42,086 nt of DNA from Peptostreptococcus stomatis DSM 17678 (GTDB lineage Bacteria > Bacillota > Clostridia > Peptostreptococcales > Peptostreptococcaceae). The position numbers and the translations under genes were made by a program. The notes below the pieces were generated by a model. It was not told where the DNA came from, made no database searches, and worked only from the letters and a program-made list of their open reading frames with translations. The DNA lies in assembly GCF_000147675.1 (NCBI RefSeq), contig NZ_ADGQ01000054.1, forward strand, positions 1 to 42,086, written 5' to 3'. How positions within the stretch are numbered: the first letter of the stretch is position 1; each line of letters opens with the position of its first letter. This document shows positions 32,881-41,810 of this stretch, one piece after another.

Positions 32881-35800
32881 TCAATTATACTTCTTAAAAT
32901 TTTCAGCTTGCTCTAATACTTCTTTATAAACTTCATCTAATGTTACAGGAGGATAATCAAATTCATCCATAAGAAGAATTAAATCGACCTGAAGATTTGC
33001 TTTGATATCCTCACGAGTAGACCAATCTGTATATCTCGCTTTGTCATCTACAATTGCTTTTATTCTCTTTGAGAGTTCAATCATCTTGTCATTAGGATAC
33101 TCAAACTCATACTTCTTGGAAACAGCTTTTAATATGTCGAAAAACGCCTTTTCCTCATAGTCTATTCCCATTTTCTTAAATGAATTTTTCTCTTGTTTTA
33201 ATTCTTCTAAAAGTTTTACAAGCTGGTCTGCAACATCATCAAGGACTTCGTTTGCATAAGCCTCATCACGTCTACGATTGTTATATTCATCTACGACGCG
33301 CTTTAATCTATCCGCAAATTCAACCGCCATTATTTTGTTAACTTTCTTAAACTCATCAATCGCTTGTGAAAGCAGTCTTTGCAAAATCTTTATTTTTGTA
33401 TTTGGTAACTGTATTGCATTTATCTTGTCCATATATTTATCGCTAAAAATATCAACAGAAATGTGTTTTCCTGTTTCAAACAGTTCCTCTATACCGTCCG
33501 ACTGAATCGCTCCCTCAAGCATTTCACGAACGCGAGCATTCATTTGAGAAATGTCAGGCGCATCACCTTTTGTTAGCTTAAAGAGAATAGAACGTACTGC
33601 ACAATAGAAATGGATGTAATCCTTATCTATATCTGAGAACCTATCGCTGGAGCTACAAAGATTAAATGCCTGCTTCATACGCTTAACCGCTGCCATAAAC
33701 CTTGTTTCCATTTCTTCAGAAAGCTGCACATACTCCACAGCACGATTTAGGCAAGCAAGTTGTTCAATAGGAGATCCGTTAAGAAAGTCAGTGTTATTAA
33801 AATTATGGAACATTTGAGCAAGTACTTCCAACTGGTCTTTTACCATAATAATTGACTGCTCAATACCCTCAAATTCTTCACTCTCAAAATTAGTATATTT
33901 TTTAAGTGCCATATTCATATTTTTCTTAATTCCGATATAATCAACAATTAATCCTTTATCCTTACCTTCACATACTCGATTTACACGAGAGATAGTTTGA
34001 ATAAGTGTGTGTTGCTGAATAGGCTTATCTATATAAATAGTATCAAGTTCAGGAACATCAAAACCTGTTAGCCACATATCAACTACAATGGCAATTTTGA
34101 AATTTGATTTTGGATTTTTGAATTGTCTATCAAACTCTTTTCGATCATCTTTAGTACCGAGCATATCAAAGAGTTCTTTTTCATCATCCTTATTACGAGT
34201 CATAACCATTTTAATTTTTTCCATAGGTTTTAACTCTTTTCTGTCCTTTTCATCAAGATCAATACCATCTTCACAGATTTTCTTTTCTGTCCATTCTGGA
34301 CGAAGCTCAGTAATTATCTTGTAAAAGTCGTAAGCAATATAACGATTTGAGCATACAAACAGAGCTTTTCCAGCAACGGTTGCCCCCTCTGCAACACGAG
34401 TTTCATAATGATTAATAAAATCTTCAGCAACGGCACGAAGTCTGTCCGGGTCACCAATTATGATTTCCATATTGGCAACACTTTTTTTGCTCTCCTCAAC
34501 CTGATATTCGTTAGCTTCCTCTCTAACACAAAAATCATAATATTCTTCTATCTCTCTAACTTTATCTTGGTTAATTGTAACTCTTGCAGCACGACCGTCA
34601 TAAACAAGATTTACAGTAATACCATCACGAACTGCTTCAGTCATTGTATAAGCATCAACAACACCACCAAAGACTTCAATCGTTCCATCTACCGGAGTTC
34701 CTGTAAATCCAACATAAGTTGCGTTTGGAAGAGAGTCATGTAAGTATTTTGCAAATCCATAAGTACGCTCTACACCTGATTCTGTAATTCGAACCCTTTG
34801 ATCAAGATTAATTTGGCTCCTGTGTGCTTCATCAGAAATGCAAATTACATTTGACCTGTCAGTAAGTAACGTCAAGTCCTCGGTAAATTTTTGAATGGTA
34901 GTCAAATATACACCACCACTTTCTCTACCTTGCAATTCTTGGCGTAGCTTTTCACGGGAGTCAATGCTTACTACAGTTTCATCGCCTATATAATTTTTCG
35001 AACTTATAAACTGCTTTGAAAGCTGGTCGTCAAGATCTGTTCTATCAGTAATCAGCAAGATAGTTGGGGAATGAAAATAGGTGCTCTTCATCAACATACG
35101 AGTAAGAAAAAGCATAGTATAGCTCTTTCCGCATCCAGTGGCTCCGAAATATGTGCCCCCTTTACCATCACCTTCCGGACGCATATGAGCTTTGATATTT
35201 TTATAAAGCTTATTCGCAGCAAAAAACTGAGGATAGCGGCATACAATTTTTAAGTCTTTATCAGAGCTATCTGGAAAGTAAACGAAATCCTTGATAACAG
35301 CAAGTAATCGTTCCTTTCGAAAAAGACCCTTAATCATTGTAACAAGGGAGTTAATTCCATCCAACTCTTTATCTTCCAAGTTAACTTTTCTCCACGCATA
35401 GAAGAAGTCATATGGACTGAAGAAAGAACCGTATTTGTTACTTGCTCCATCACTGATAACAATAAAAGCATTATATTTGAATAGTTCAGGAATATCACGA
35501 CGATAACGTACAGTAAGCTGCTTGTATGCGTCCATAATAGTTGTATTCTCTTTAACTGCACTCTTAAATTCAAACACTACAACAGGTATACCATTTACGA
35601 ACACAATGCCATCAGGTATGCGAATCTGGTTATTAATACCCTCTATTTCAAATTGATTGATTGCTTTGAAAATATTGTTTTCGGGAGTGCCAAAATCAAT
35701 AAGTTCAATATACAAGTCTTTCTTAGTTATGTCCTCGCGGTTGAATATAAAGCCGTCACAAATAATCTTGTAAACAGCTTTGTTTGCCTCATAAATCGTA

Positions 35801-36018
35801 CCAGAAATATTACGCAACATAAGAATGATACTATCCACCTCACTTGATGTAATACCATCCGAAGCATAGCGACTATATAGATACTGCTTTAAATCATCTG
35901 CAAGCAGAACCTCAGCCCTCTCTCTATGAATTTGGTTGCCGTTCAAGTATGTATATTCTTCATCTTTGAGTAGCTCCATTATTGACATTTCTAATGCGTG
36001 TTCATTGAAATTTGCCAT
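32881..36018 (-). CDS. hsdR: Type I restriction enzyme HsdR
   Basis: 1045 aa from ATG 36018 (MANFNEHALE), which follows AGGAGTGAATACA; a start at 36039 is less likely. N-terminal PD-(D/E)xK nuclease: D136 and E150-F-K152 (PDGIVF...VVFEFKSA). Translocase: GATGCGKS at 292-299, SDEAHRS, TGTPVD, and QTISRVNRV. The C-terminal helical region would dock to HsdM/HsdS. All motifs are intact. It cuts unmodified DNA once HsdS recognises it. Confidence 0.95.
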   Translation of the reverse strand: MANFNEHALEMSIMELLKDEEYTYLNGNQIHRERAEVLLADDLKQYLYSRYASDGITSSEVDSIILMLRNISGTIYEANKAVYKIICDGFIFNREDITKKDLYIELIDFGTPENNIFKAINQFEIEGINNQIRIPDGIVFVNGIPVVVFEFKSAVKENTTIMDAYKQLTVRYRRDIPELFKYNAFIVISDGASNKYGSFFSPYDFFYAWRKVNLEDKELDGINSLVTMIKGLFRKERLLAVIKDFVYFPDSSDKDLKIVCRYPQFFAANKLYKNIKAHMRPEGDGKGGTYFGATGCGKSYTMLFLTRMLMKSTYFHSPTILLITDRTDLDDQLSKQFISSKNYIGDETVVSIDSREKLRQELQGRESGGVYLTTIQKFTEDLTLLTDRSNVICISDEAHRSQINLDQRVRITESGVERTYGFAKYLHDSLPNATYVGFTGTPVDGTIEVFGGVVDAYTMTEAVRDGITVNLVYDGRAARVTINQDKVREIEEYYDFCVREEANEYQVEESKKSVANMEIIIGDPDRLRAVAEDFINHYETRVAEGATVAGKALFVCSNRYIAYDFYKIITELRPEWTEKKICEDGIDLDEKDRKELKPMEKIKMVMTRNKDDEKELFDMLGTKDDRKEFDRQFKNPKSNFKIAIVVDMWLTGFDVPELDTIYIDKPIQQHTLIQTISRVNRVCEGKDKGLIVDYIGIKKNMNMALKKYTNFESEEFEGIEQSIIMVKDQLEVLAQMFHNFNNTDFLNGSPIEQLACLNRAVEYVQLSEEMETRFMAAVKRMKQAFNLCSSSDRFSDIDKDYIHFYCAVRSILFKLTKGDAPDISQMNARVREMLEGAIQSDGIEELFETGKHISVDIFSDKYMDKINAIQLPNTKIKILQRLLSQAIDEFKKVNKIMAVEFADRLKRVVDEYNNRRRDEAYANEVLDDVADQLVKLLEELKQEKNSFKKMGIDYEEKAFFDILKAVSKKYEFEYPNDKMIELSKRIKAIVDDKARYTDWSTREDIKANLQVDLILLMDEFDYPPVTLDEVYKEVLEQAENFKKYN

Positions 36019-36044
36019 TGTATTCACTCCTTTTCTCAAGCAAA

Positions 36045-36509
36045 TTACTCGATAATTGTTTTGACTCTTGCCAAATTCTTTTTATAACGTGTGCCTTCTG
36101 TATCTTCCACAAGGGCTTTGATTTTAAGGAATGGACTAACCTTCAGTCCTGACAAAACAGTTTTAAACTCACTTATGTCATAATATTGAGAAGTTGTTTC
36201 TCCTTGGGCTAAATTAACTTGGCTATCAAATAGTGTATTTTTGTTTACATACACTTGGTCACCTATCAAATAGCCTATCATTTTAATACTTATATTTCTA
36301 TTTCCGACATTTGTAGCTGTAATATGTAAACCAAGTCCTGCTCCTGAAACGGTATGCCCGGTAACTACAAGTACCTTTTTCTTATATGGCAAGCGTGCTG
36401 TATGTATTGAAACAATCACAGCTATAATACTAACTAATAGAGTTAATGCAGATAATAGCAGCGATACAAAACCTACATTTGCATTGCACCAACTTATAAA
36501 TTCATCCAC
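36045..36509 (-). CDS. Single-pass membrane protein inside the restriction operon
   Basis: About 154 aa. A GTG at 36509 lies eight bases after GGAGG and is the best start (MDEFISWCNANVG); an earlier GTG at 36518 is too close to it. One membrane helix at about residues 13-37 (FVSLLLSALTLLVSIIAVIV) is followed by a soluble beta-rich domain (LHITATNVGNRNISIKMIGY). No known family recognised. It lies between the switchable hsdS cassette and hsdR, 26 bases before hsdR. Role unknown; it could place the complex at the membrane or sense something there. Confidence 0.7.
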   Translation of the reverse strand: MDEFISWCNANVGFVSLLLSALTLLVSIIAVIVSIHTARLPYKKKVLVVTGHTVSGAGLGLHITATNVGNRNISIKMIGYLIGDQVYVNKNTLFDSQVNLAQGETTSQYYDISEFKTVLSGLKVSPFLKIKALVEDTEGTRYKKNLARVKTIIE

Positions 36510-36577
36510 AGCTCCCACCTCCAGTCATAGTTTATAGTTATTTCAGGTACTTTTGTTCGCCTACAATGCGACTTATA

Positions 36578-36592
36578 TTAAATGATAATTTA
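36578..36592 (+). repeat. hsdS inversion site 1
   Basis: TAAATGATAATTTAG (plus orientation, 36579-36593), extended by AAGCACAAG, which matches the extension of site 4. Confidence 0.85.
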
Positions 36593-37150
36593 GAAGCACA
36601 AGCTATCAACTTATATAAAGCTGAACTCAAAGTTTGTACTACTGATGAAATTATCACTGGTACAATTTCTGATATTGGAGAATTTGTACGTGGTAAAAAT
36701 ATTACAGCAGCAGAAATGGTTGAAGGAAATATTCCAGTTATTTCAGCTGGTTTACAACCTTCTGGACACCATCATAAAAGCAATGTATCAGGCCCATCTA
36801 TTACGGTAAGTGGCTCTGGAGTAAATGCCGGATACGTATCGTTTCATTTGCATGATATATGGGCAGCTGATTGTTCTTACAACAACTCTTCATGCTATAT
36901 ACATTGTTTGTATGTAATGATGAAAGATATACAAGCTCAAATTACTGAATTACAAAAAGGTACTGCTCAGCCACATGTGTATCCTAAAGAACTCAATCCA
37001 CTTGAAATTACATATCCGAATTCAGATATCTTAAATAAACTTGAGCAAAGTTTGAGTAAAATCTTTGCTGTAATTGAGGACAATGATAATGAAATCGCCA
37101 AACTAAAGAAGATGCAAACAGTTTTGTTAGCCACTTTATCAAGCCGCTAA
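36579..37150 (+). pseudogene. hsdS: Silent, reversed hsdS 3' half (second target-recognition domain)
   Basis: Open from inversion site 1: LNDNLEAQAINLYKAELKV, a recognition domain (TISDIGEFVRGKNITAAEMV ... ITVSGSGVNAGYVSFHL) and a closing helix (LEQSLSKIFAVIEDNDNEIA). It has no ribosome site or N-terminal half and points against the operon, so it is a stored cassette. Inversion between sites 1 and 2 would join it in frame to the half HsdS at 37139; inversion between sites 1 and 4 would join it to the full HsdS at 38940. Confidence 0.8.
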
Positions 37151-37660
37151 ATTATCATTTATCTGCTGCTTAAGAGCTATCCTATCGGTAATTGTCTTAT
37201 ATGCCTTAACAATATTTTTCTGTTCGTCAATTGATGGAACAGGAAGTTTCACCATACATAGCTCATTCCAATCAAATATCTCCCTTACGCTTCCGTGTGA
37301 CTTATATCTTGCGTATCTGTCAAACTCTGGTCTGCTAAACCAAAGCATAAGATATTCCGGGTCAAGTTCATCTTTATTTGTAACTTCAAACACAATATAT
37401 GAACTTGAAATAATACAGTCCTCGCTATCTAAATATGCAATCGAAATTTTTTCTCCATTTCTGGAAGTAACAGGTCCATATGCAAATTGACCTGTTCGAA
37501 CAATTTTATAGTTCGATAAGTCAGTTCCTACTATATTAGCTATTGAAGGAATAAACTTTTTTGCAATACTTACTCCGAGCAGATTAGTTATAGATAGATC
37601 TCGATTTCGATTATCTACAATTTCGATATAATCACCCAAAATTTTATAATCTGTTCTCAT
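37139..37660 (-). CDS. hsdS: HsdS half-subunit (first target-recognition domain only)
   Basis: About 173 aa from ATG 37660 (MRTDYKILGDYIEIVDNRNR), preceded by GAGGTG; the earlier ATG at 37675 overlaps the recombinase stop. It contains one recognition domain and a spacer helix, ending QQINDNLAA and stop at inversion site 2. The motifs PSIANIVGTDLSNYKIVRTG and YLMLWFSRPEFDRYARYKSH are shared with the full HsdS at 38940, but most bases differ. Half HsdS may form a dimer or be inactive. Confidence 0.85.
   Translation of the reverse strand: MRTDYKILGDYIEIVDNRNRDLSITNLLGVSIAKKFIPSIANIVGTDLSNYKIVRTGQFAYGPVTSRNGEKISIAYLDSEDCIISSSYIVFEVTNKDELDPEYLMLWFSRPEFDRYARYKSHGSVREIFDWNELCMVKLPVPSIDEQKNIVKAYKTITDRIALKQQINDNLAA
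37147..37161 (-). repeat. hsdS inversion site 2
   Basis: CTAAATTATCATTTA, the reverse complement of site 1. On the minus strand it continues CGGCTTGA, like site 3 (TGGCTTAA). Confidence 0.85.
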
Positions 37661-37671
37661 TTCTTTGCACC

Positions 37672-38655
37672 TCATCCAATGTATTTTCTGTGAGCTATTT
37701 TTACATTGCTCTGTTTGACCATTGCGTACTGCAATGTCGTATCTATTCGTCTATGCCCCAAAAGCTGTTGAACTTGCTCTATGGGCATTCCTTTATCTAT
37801 TGCAACTGTCGCAAGAGTTCGTCGGAACTTATGTGGATGTACCTTTACCAAACCCAAACGATTACCTAAATTTCTAAGTCTTACTTCTATGCCACCGATT
37901 TTCATTCGATTATGTGGTGACTGCAAGGAAACAAACAATGCCGGATTATTATCTTTTCGGCTTTGCAAATAGTTTTGCAGATGTATCTTTGTCCTTGCAT
38001 CAAAATATACAATTCGCTCCTTATCGCCTTTTCCAAACACAACACATTCTCTTTCATTGAAGTTTATATCTTCACGGTTGAGCAGAACCATCTCGCCGAC
38101 ACGCATTCCCGTTGAAGCAAACATATCAATCATTGCCAAATCTCTAAGCTCTGTGCAACTATCACGCATAAGCTCAAGTGCTTCATCAGAATAAGTTTCC
38201 TTAACGCTTGTTCCGGTCTTAACTTTATGTATTCTCCTTACCGGACTTTTAAGAATATAATCTTCATCCTCAAGCCAAGAGAAAAAGCTGGATAATATTC
38301 TCCTTATATTGTCAATCGTAACACGACTTGAGTGCTTACTGTTCTGATATTCCGTAAGGTATGTTCTTATGTCATCAGTCACGATTTGTTTTACATCTTT
38401 TTGAAGTTGAAAAAGCATAGTTTCAATCATCGTTTTATAATATTTGAGGGATTTCTCTGAACAGCCTTCGATTCGCTTTGCCGAAAGGAATAGCTCTACT
38501 AAATTCTGTTCTGAGTTTTCCTCGTGTTCTTTATCTTGCGTTACCTGATAATTAAAAAGTGCGAAGTGCAATACCTCTTGCAACTTTTCAATCTGTCCGT
38601 TATTCAAGTACGGTAACATCCCCTGAACAACATCATTGATTAAATTCTGTTTCAT
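37672..38655 (-). CDS. Tyrosine recombinase of the hsdS switch
   Basis: 327 aa. SAM-like N-terminal core-binding domain at about 50-140 and a catalytic domain with R185 (GMRVGE), K209, H275-x-x-R278 (HKFRR), H301 (LLGHRR) and nucleophile Y310. XerC/XerD/PsrA-like recombinases of this size carry out hsdS inversions in phase-variable type I loci. It lies exactly between the two inversion-site pairs, transcribed with the operon, with an ACGGAG ribosome site. Confidence 0.9.
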   Translation of the reverse strand: MKQNLINDVVQGMLPYLNNGQIEKLQEVLHFALFNYQVTQDKEHEENSEQNLVELFLSAKRIEGCSEKSLKYYKTMIETMLFQLQKDVKQIVTDDIRTYLTEYQNSKHSSRVTIDNIRRILSSFFSWLEDEDYILKSPVRRIHKVKTGTSVKETYSDEALELMRDSCTELRDLAMIDMFASTGMRVGEMVLLNREDINFNERECVVFGKGDKERIVYFDARTKIHLQNYLQSRKDNNPALFVSLQSPHNRMKIGGIEVRLRNLGNRLGLVKVHPHKFRRTLATVAIDKGMPIEQVQQLLGHRRIDTTLQYAMVKQSNVKIAHRKYIG

Positions 38656-38679
38656 AGTCTTTTCTCCGTTATTATACTA

Positions 38680-38736
38680 AGAGAACGACTATCAGTGGCA
38701 GTCTCTTGTTTTAACTCTCGCCACTGCTGAGAGTTT
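38680..38736. terminator. Cluster of overlapping hairpins upstream of the recombinase gene
   Basis: ACTCTC and GAGAGT (38714-38734) form a short stem with loop GCCACTGCT; CAGTGGC (38694-38700) can pair instead with GCCACTG. The alternatives suggest an attenuator-like structure between hsdS and the recombinase. A TATAAT box follows near 38670. Confidence 0.4.
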
Positions 38737-38742
38737 TATATA

Positions 38743-38877
38743 CTAAACCGTTAAAATAACATCTTCTTCTGAGAATTCAATTTCATTCTTGCCATTATTT
38801 ACATCAAATCCTTTATATTTCTTAGATGTATCGTTGTATCCAGCAATATATACATTAAGTTCATTTCTTAATATCAC
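38743..38877 (-). CDS. Small ORF between hsdS and the recombinase
   Basis: From GTG 38877 it encodes 44 aa (ILRNELNVYIAGYNDTSKKY ... EFSEEDVILTV). An in-frame extension upstream (KKYEIGKIV) has a stop right before it at an A8 run, with AGAAGGAG further up; a one-base slip there would give a longer form starting about 10 codons earlier. Short KYEIGKIV...NEIEFSEEDV proteins look like real small conserved domains, but I do not know the family. Confidence 0.5.
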   Translation of the reverse strand: MILRNELNVYIAGYNDTSKKYKGFDVNNGKNEIEFSEEDVILTV

Positions 38878-38920
38878 AATTTTTCCTATTTCGTATTTTT
38901 TTTATTTTCTCCTTCTATGT

Positions 38921-38935
38921 TAAATGATAATTTAG
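38921..38935 (+). repeat. hsdS inversion site 3
   Basis: TAAATGATAATTTAG in plus orientation, just outside the stop of the full hsdS, continuing TGGCTTAA. After inversion this end would close the protein as INDNLVA and stop. Confidence 0.85.
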
Positions 38936-38939
38936 TGGC

Positions 38940-39983
38940 TTAATATTTTGACAAAGATGTAATAATCATATCTTTCAGCTGATTTAAGGATTCTATTTCT
39001 TTCAATAGGACTCTTTGGTGCTTCATTATTTTCTCAGCAGTTGCTTCAAATGCTGTTAATTCACTAATATCAGGTAAATATAAAGGCAAGTTCTTTATAT
39101 CCGTCTGAGTGACAAGCGGTTGCGTGGAACCACGATTTAGCAAATCCCAATCAACTGATTTAAGAAAATGATATGAAAATTCATAATAGTTGCTTTTTAT
39201 AACTAATGTATTATCCGATGCCCAACACTTTGAGAAGAAACGTTGTATTACGCCATGAGTGCCTACTCTTCCGGTAATTATAATTTGTTCATCAAAGTTG
39301 TAATCATTGATATAATTCATTATTCCGCCGGCGCCTACAAGCGGATAAGTACCAATTTCGTTTGAAACAGGTCTTTTTCCAGATTGTACAGTCGCTATAC
39401 TTTCAAAGACCGTGTTGGGGTCGTGGGACTGAGTAAGCTGCTTATAAAGAGCATAAACTTGTTCTTCTAAATTATCATTTATCTTCTGCTTTAAATCAAT
39501 TCTCTCCATAATTGCTTTATAACTGTTCACTATTTCCAGCTGTTTTTCATAGGTAGGTACAGGTAACTCTACATTACACATTTCGTCCCAATCCATTACT
39601 TCTCTGACACTTCCGTGCGATTTAAAACGTGCGAAGCGATCAAATTCTGGTCTACTGAACCACAACATCAAATACTGTGGAATTAATTGTTTTTTATCAA
39701 TTACCTCAAACACCGTATAGACATTGCTTACAAGCCCTTCGTCATAATCCTCTAGTAAAGCTATTCCAATTTTATCTCCACGTCGAGAAGTATCAGGAAT
39801 ATATGTAAACTGTCCTTTTTTGACTACCTTATATTTTGTAAAATCAGTTCCAACCGTGTTTGCTATTGAAGGAATATACCTTTTTTGCACCGATACTCCA
39901 AGCAAATTTTCTTCTTTTCCCTCTGTATTTCGCACATCAACCTGTCGAATATACTGGCCTAATCGTTTATAATTCGATTTCAT
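38940..39983 (-). CDS. hsdS: Type I specificity subunit HsdS (full length)
   Basis: 347 aa from ATG 39983 (MKSNYKRLGQYIRQ), preceded by AAGGAGTTGGGGT; a longer frame to 40037 lies inside hsdM. Two recognition domains: about 1-160 (LMLWFSRPEFDRFARFKSHG) and about 185-330 (SGKRPVSNEIGTYPLVGAGG, NRGSTQPLVTQTDIKNLPLY). Spacer helices are DLKQKINDNLEEQVYALY and the C-terminal helix. The inversion site encodes INDNL between the domains. It overlaps hsdM by 17 bases. This is the ON arrangement. Confidence 0.95.
   Translation of the reverse strand: MKSNYKRLGQYIRQVDVRNTEGKEENLLGVSVQKRYIPSIANTVGTDFTKYKVVKKGQFTYIPDTSRRGDKIGIALLEDYDEGLVSNVYTVFEVIDKKQLIPQYLMLWFSRPEFDRFARFKSHGSVREVMDWDEMCNVELPVPTYEKQLEIVNSYKAIMERIDLKQKINDNLEEQVYALYKQLTQSHDPNTVFESIATVQSGKRPVSNEIGTYPLVGAGGIMNYINDYNFDEQIIITGRVGTHGVIQRFFSKCWASDNTLVIKSNYYEFSYHFLKSVDWDLLNRGSTQPLVTQTDIKNLPLYLPDISELTAFEATAEKIMKHQRVLLKEIESLNQLKDMIITSLSKY
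39467..39481 (-). repeat. hsdS inversion site 4 (inside full hsdS)
   Basis: CTAAATTATCATTTA, reverse complement of sites 1 and 3. On the minus strand it reads on as AAGAACAAG, like site 1 (AAGCACAAG). Confidence 0.85.
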
Positions 39984-41532
39984 ACCCCAACTCCTTAAAC
40001 ACAGAAAGTAAATCTTCCTTAGACTTTTCCTCATCAATAAGAAGTTCTTTGAGTTCTGATTGCAAAGATTTCATCTTTGTATCAAAATCTATATTTTCAT
40101 CACGGTTGATAAACTCAATATATCGGCTCGGAACAAGAGTAAATCCCTTTTCTTTAACCTCGTCAAATAAGGCAGAATAACAGAACTCCGGAACATTTTC
40201 GTATGTTTTTTCAAAATTTTCTTGCTGCCAGTTATGATATACTTCTGTAACTTTTGCTCTATCCTCGTCAGTTAGCTCAATATACTTTTTCTCATAAGGA
40301 CTACCCATTTGACGTAAGTCCATGAATAGTATTTCTTTTTCACGATTACGGTAACGTTTAATCTGCCCATTTTGTTCCACAACACGATCTTTTTTATTCT
40401 TATTCAAAATCCATAAAGTTACGCTAATATCTGTAGTATAAAACAAGTTTCTTGGCAAAATAACAATAGCTTCAACAAGATTGTTCTCAATAAGCTGCCT
40501 TCTAATTTTAAGCTCTGTTCCATCATCAGATAAAGCTCCATTTGCCAGCAGAAAGCCTGCAACACCATTCTGAGAAAGTTTAGAAACAATATTCAAAATC
40601 CAACCATAATTTGCATTGCTTGTAGGCGGAACTTCATAGCCATTCCATCGAGGATCATCAATTAACTCATTAGCTGTTCTCCACTCTTTCTGATTAAAAG
40701 GTGGATTTGCCATAATAAAATCTGCTTTTAGGTCTTTATGTTGGTCATTTGTAAATGTATTTGCTGCCATCTCTCCGAGATTTGCGGAAATACCACGAAT
40801 AGCCAAATTCATTTTTGCTAATTTAAAAGTAGTGTTAGTATACTCTTGACCATAAATAGATACTTTTTTCTTATTACCACTATGAGCTTCCACAAACTTA
40901 ACCGATTGGACAAACATACCTCCACTACCACAACAAGGGTCATAAAGTATTCCATCATAAGGCTCAAGCATTTCTGCAATCAAGTTTACAATGCACTTTG
41001 GTGTGTAGAACTCCCCTTTACCTTTTCCTTCTGCAAGAGCGAACTTACTTAAAAAGTATTCATATACACGACCGATTATATCGTTCTCTTTATCATTTGT
41101 ATTTATTCGATTGATTTCATCAAGCAAAGAAGCAAGTTTTGATGTGTCAATATGCAAGCGAGAATAATAATTATCTGGCAAAGCACCTTTAAGCAAAGGA
41201 TTGTTTTTCTCAATCGTAAAGAGAGCAGTATCTATTTTTAAAGCAATATCATCTTGCTTAGCATTTTCAATTATATATGACCATCTACTTTCTTCCGGCA
41301 AATAAAATACATTCTCCTTTGTATAAAAAGGCTTCATATCTGCATATTTTTCACCGTGATTTTCAATAATATTTCTCCTACATTCTTCAAATTTGTAACT
41401 GGCAAACTTCAAGAAAAACAAACTTAATACAACATGTTTATATTCTGCAGGTTCTACGGATCCTCTCAATTTATCAGCACTTTTCCATAGTGCTTCTTCC
41501 ATAGAAATTTCTTTCTTTATTTTCTTTGCCAA
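39967..41532 (-). CDS. hsdM: Type I modification methyltransferase HsdM
   Basis: 521 aa if started at TTG 41532 (MAKKIKKEISMEEALWKSAD), about nine bases after AAAGGTGA; a GTG at 41541 directly abuts that site. N-terminal helical domain, then the SAM-binding DPCCGSGGMF near 198 and the adenine-methylase motif NPPF near 276-279. Intact. With HsdS it methylates adenine at the site chosen by the recognition domains in use. Confidence 0.95.
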   Translation of the reverse strand: MAKKIKKEISMEEALWKSADKLRGSVEPAEYKHVVLSLFFLKFASYKFEECRRNIIENHGEKYADMKPFYTKENVFYLPEESRWSYIIENAKQDDIALKIDTALFTIEKNNPLLKGALPDNYYSRLHIDTSKLASLLDEINRINTNDKENDIIGRVYEYFLSKFALAEGKGKGEFYTPKCIVNLIAEMLEPYDGILYDPCCGSGGMFVQSVKFVEAHSGNKKKVSIYGQEYTNTTFKLAKMNLAIRGISANLGEMAANTFTNDQHKDLKADFIMANPPFNQKEWRTANELIDDPRWNGYEVPPTSNANYGWILNIVSKLSQNGVAGFLLANGALSDDGTELKIRRQLIENNLVEAIVILPRNLFYTTDISVTLWILNKNKKDRVVEQNGQIKRYRNREKEILFMDLRQMGSPYEKKYIELTDEDRAKVTEVYHNWQQENFEKTYENVPEFCYSALFDEVKEKGFTLVPSRYIEFINRDENIDFDTKMKSLQSELKELLIDEEKSKEDLLSVFKELGYEIEL

Positions 41533-41552
41533 AATAGTCACTCACCTTTCTT

Positions 41553-41762
41553 CTATTTTTCATCCTCTTCAAATTCCATAATATCGTCTAATGTGCAGTT
41601 TAAGGCTCTACAAATCTTGCCCAAAACTTCCACAGTAACATTTTCATTCTTGTTAAGCTTGTTGATAGTATATGCACTAACCCCAGCAATTTGAGCTAAC
41701 TCTTTCTTTTTCATGTCTCTTTCTAATAAAATATGCCATAACTTTTTATAATTAGCTTTCAT
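41553..41762 (-). CDS. XRE-family regulator leading the type I operon
   Basis: 69 aa with a complete Cro/CI helix-turn-helix (MKKKELAQIAGVSAYTINKL). It starts after GTGAGGAAATAA and lies 11-20 bases before hsdM. Similar in length and layout to the regulator at 15988. Probable control of hsd expression, as with C-proteins. Confidence 0.9.
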   Translation of the reverse strand: MKANYKKLWHILLERDMKKKELAQIAGVSAYTINKLNKNENVTVEVLGKICRALNCTLDDIMEFEEDEK

Positions 41763-41801
41763 TTATTTCCTCACTTTCTATGAGTCCCAAAACCTTTTTA
41801 T

Positions 41802-41810
41802 ATTATAGCA
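41802..41810 (-). promoter_or_regulatory. Extended -10 promoter of the type I operon
   Basis: TGCTATAAT on the minus strand gives a TGn extended -10 with consensus TATAAT (41807-41802). No good -35 is seen. Confidence 0.65.

Noticed and set aside
36566-36578. ATG at 36566 as a real start for the plus-strand hsdS fragment
   Set aside because: It lies outside the inversion site, has no ribosome site, and the fragment lacks an N-terminal recognition domain; it is a stored cassette.
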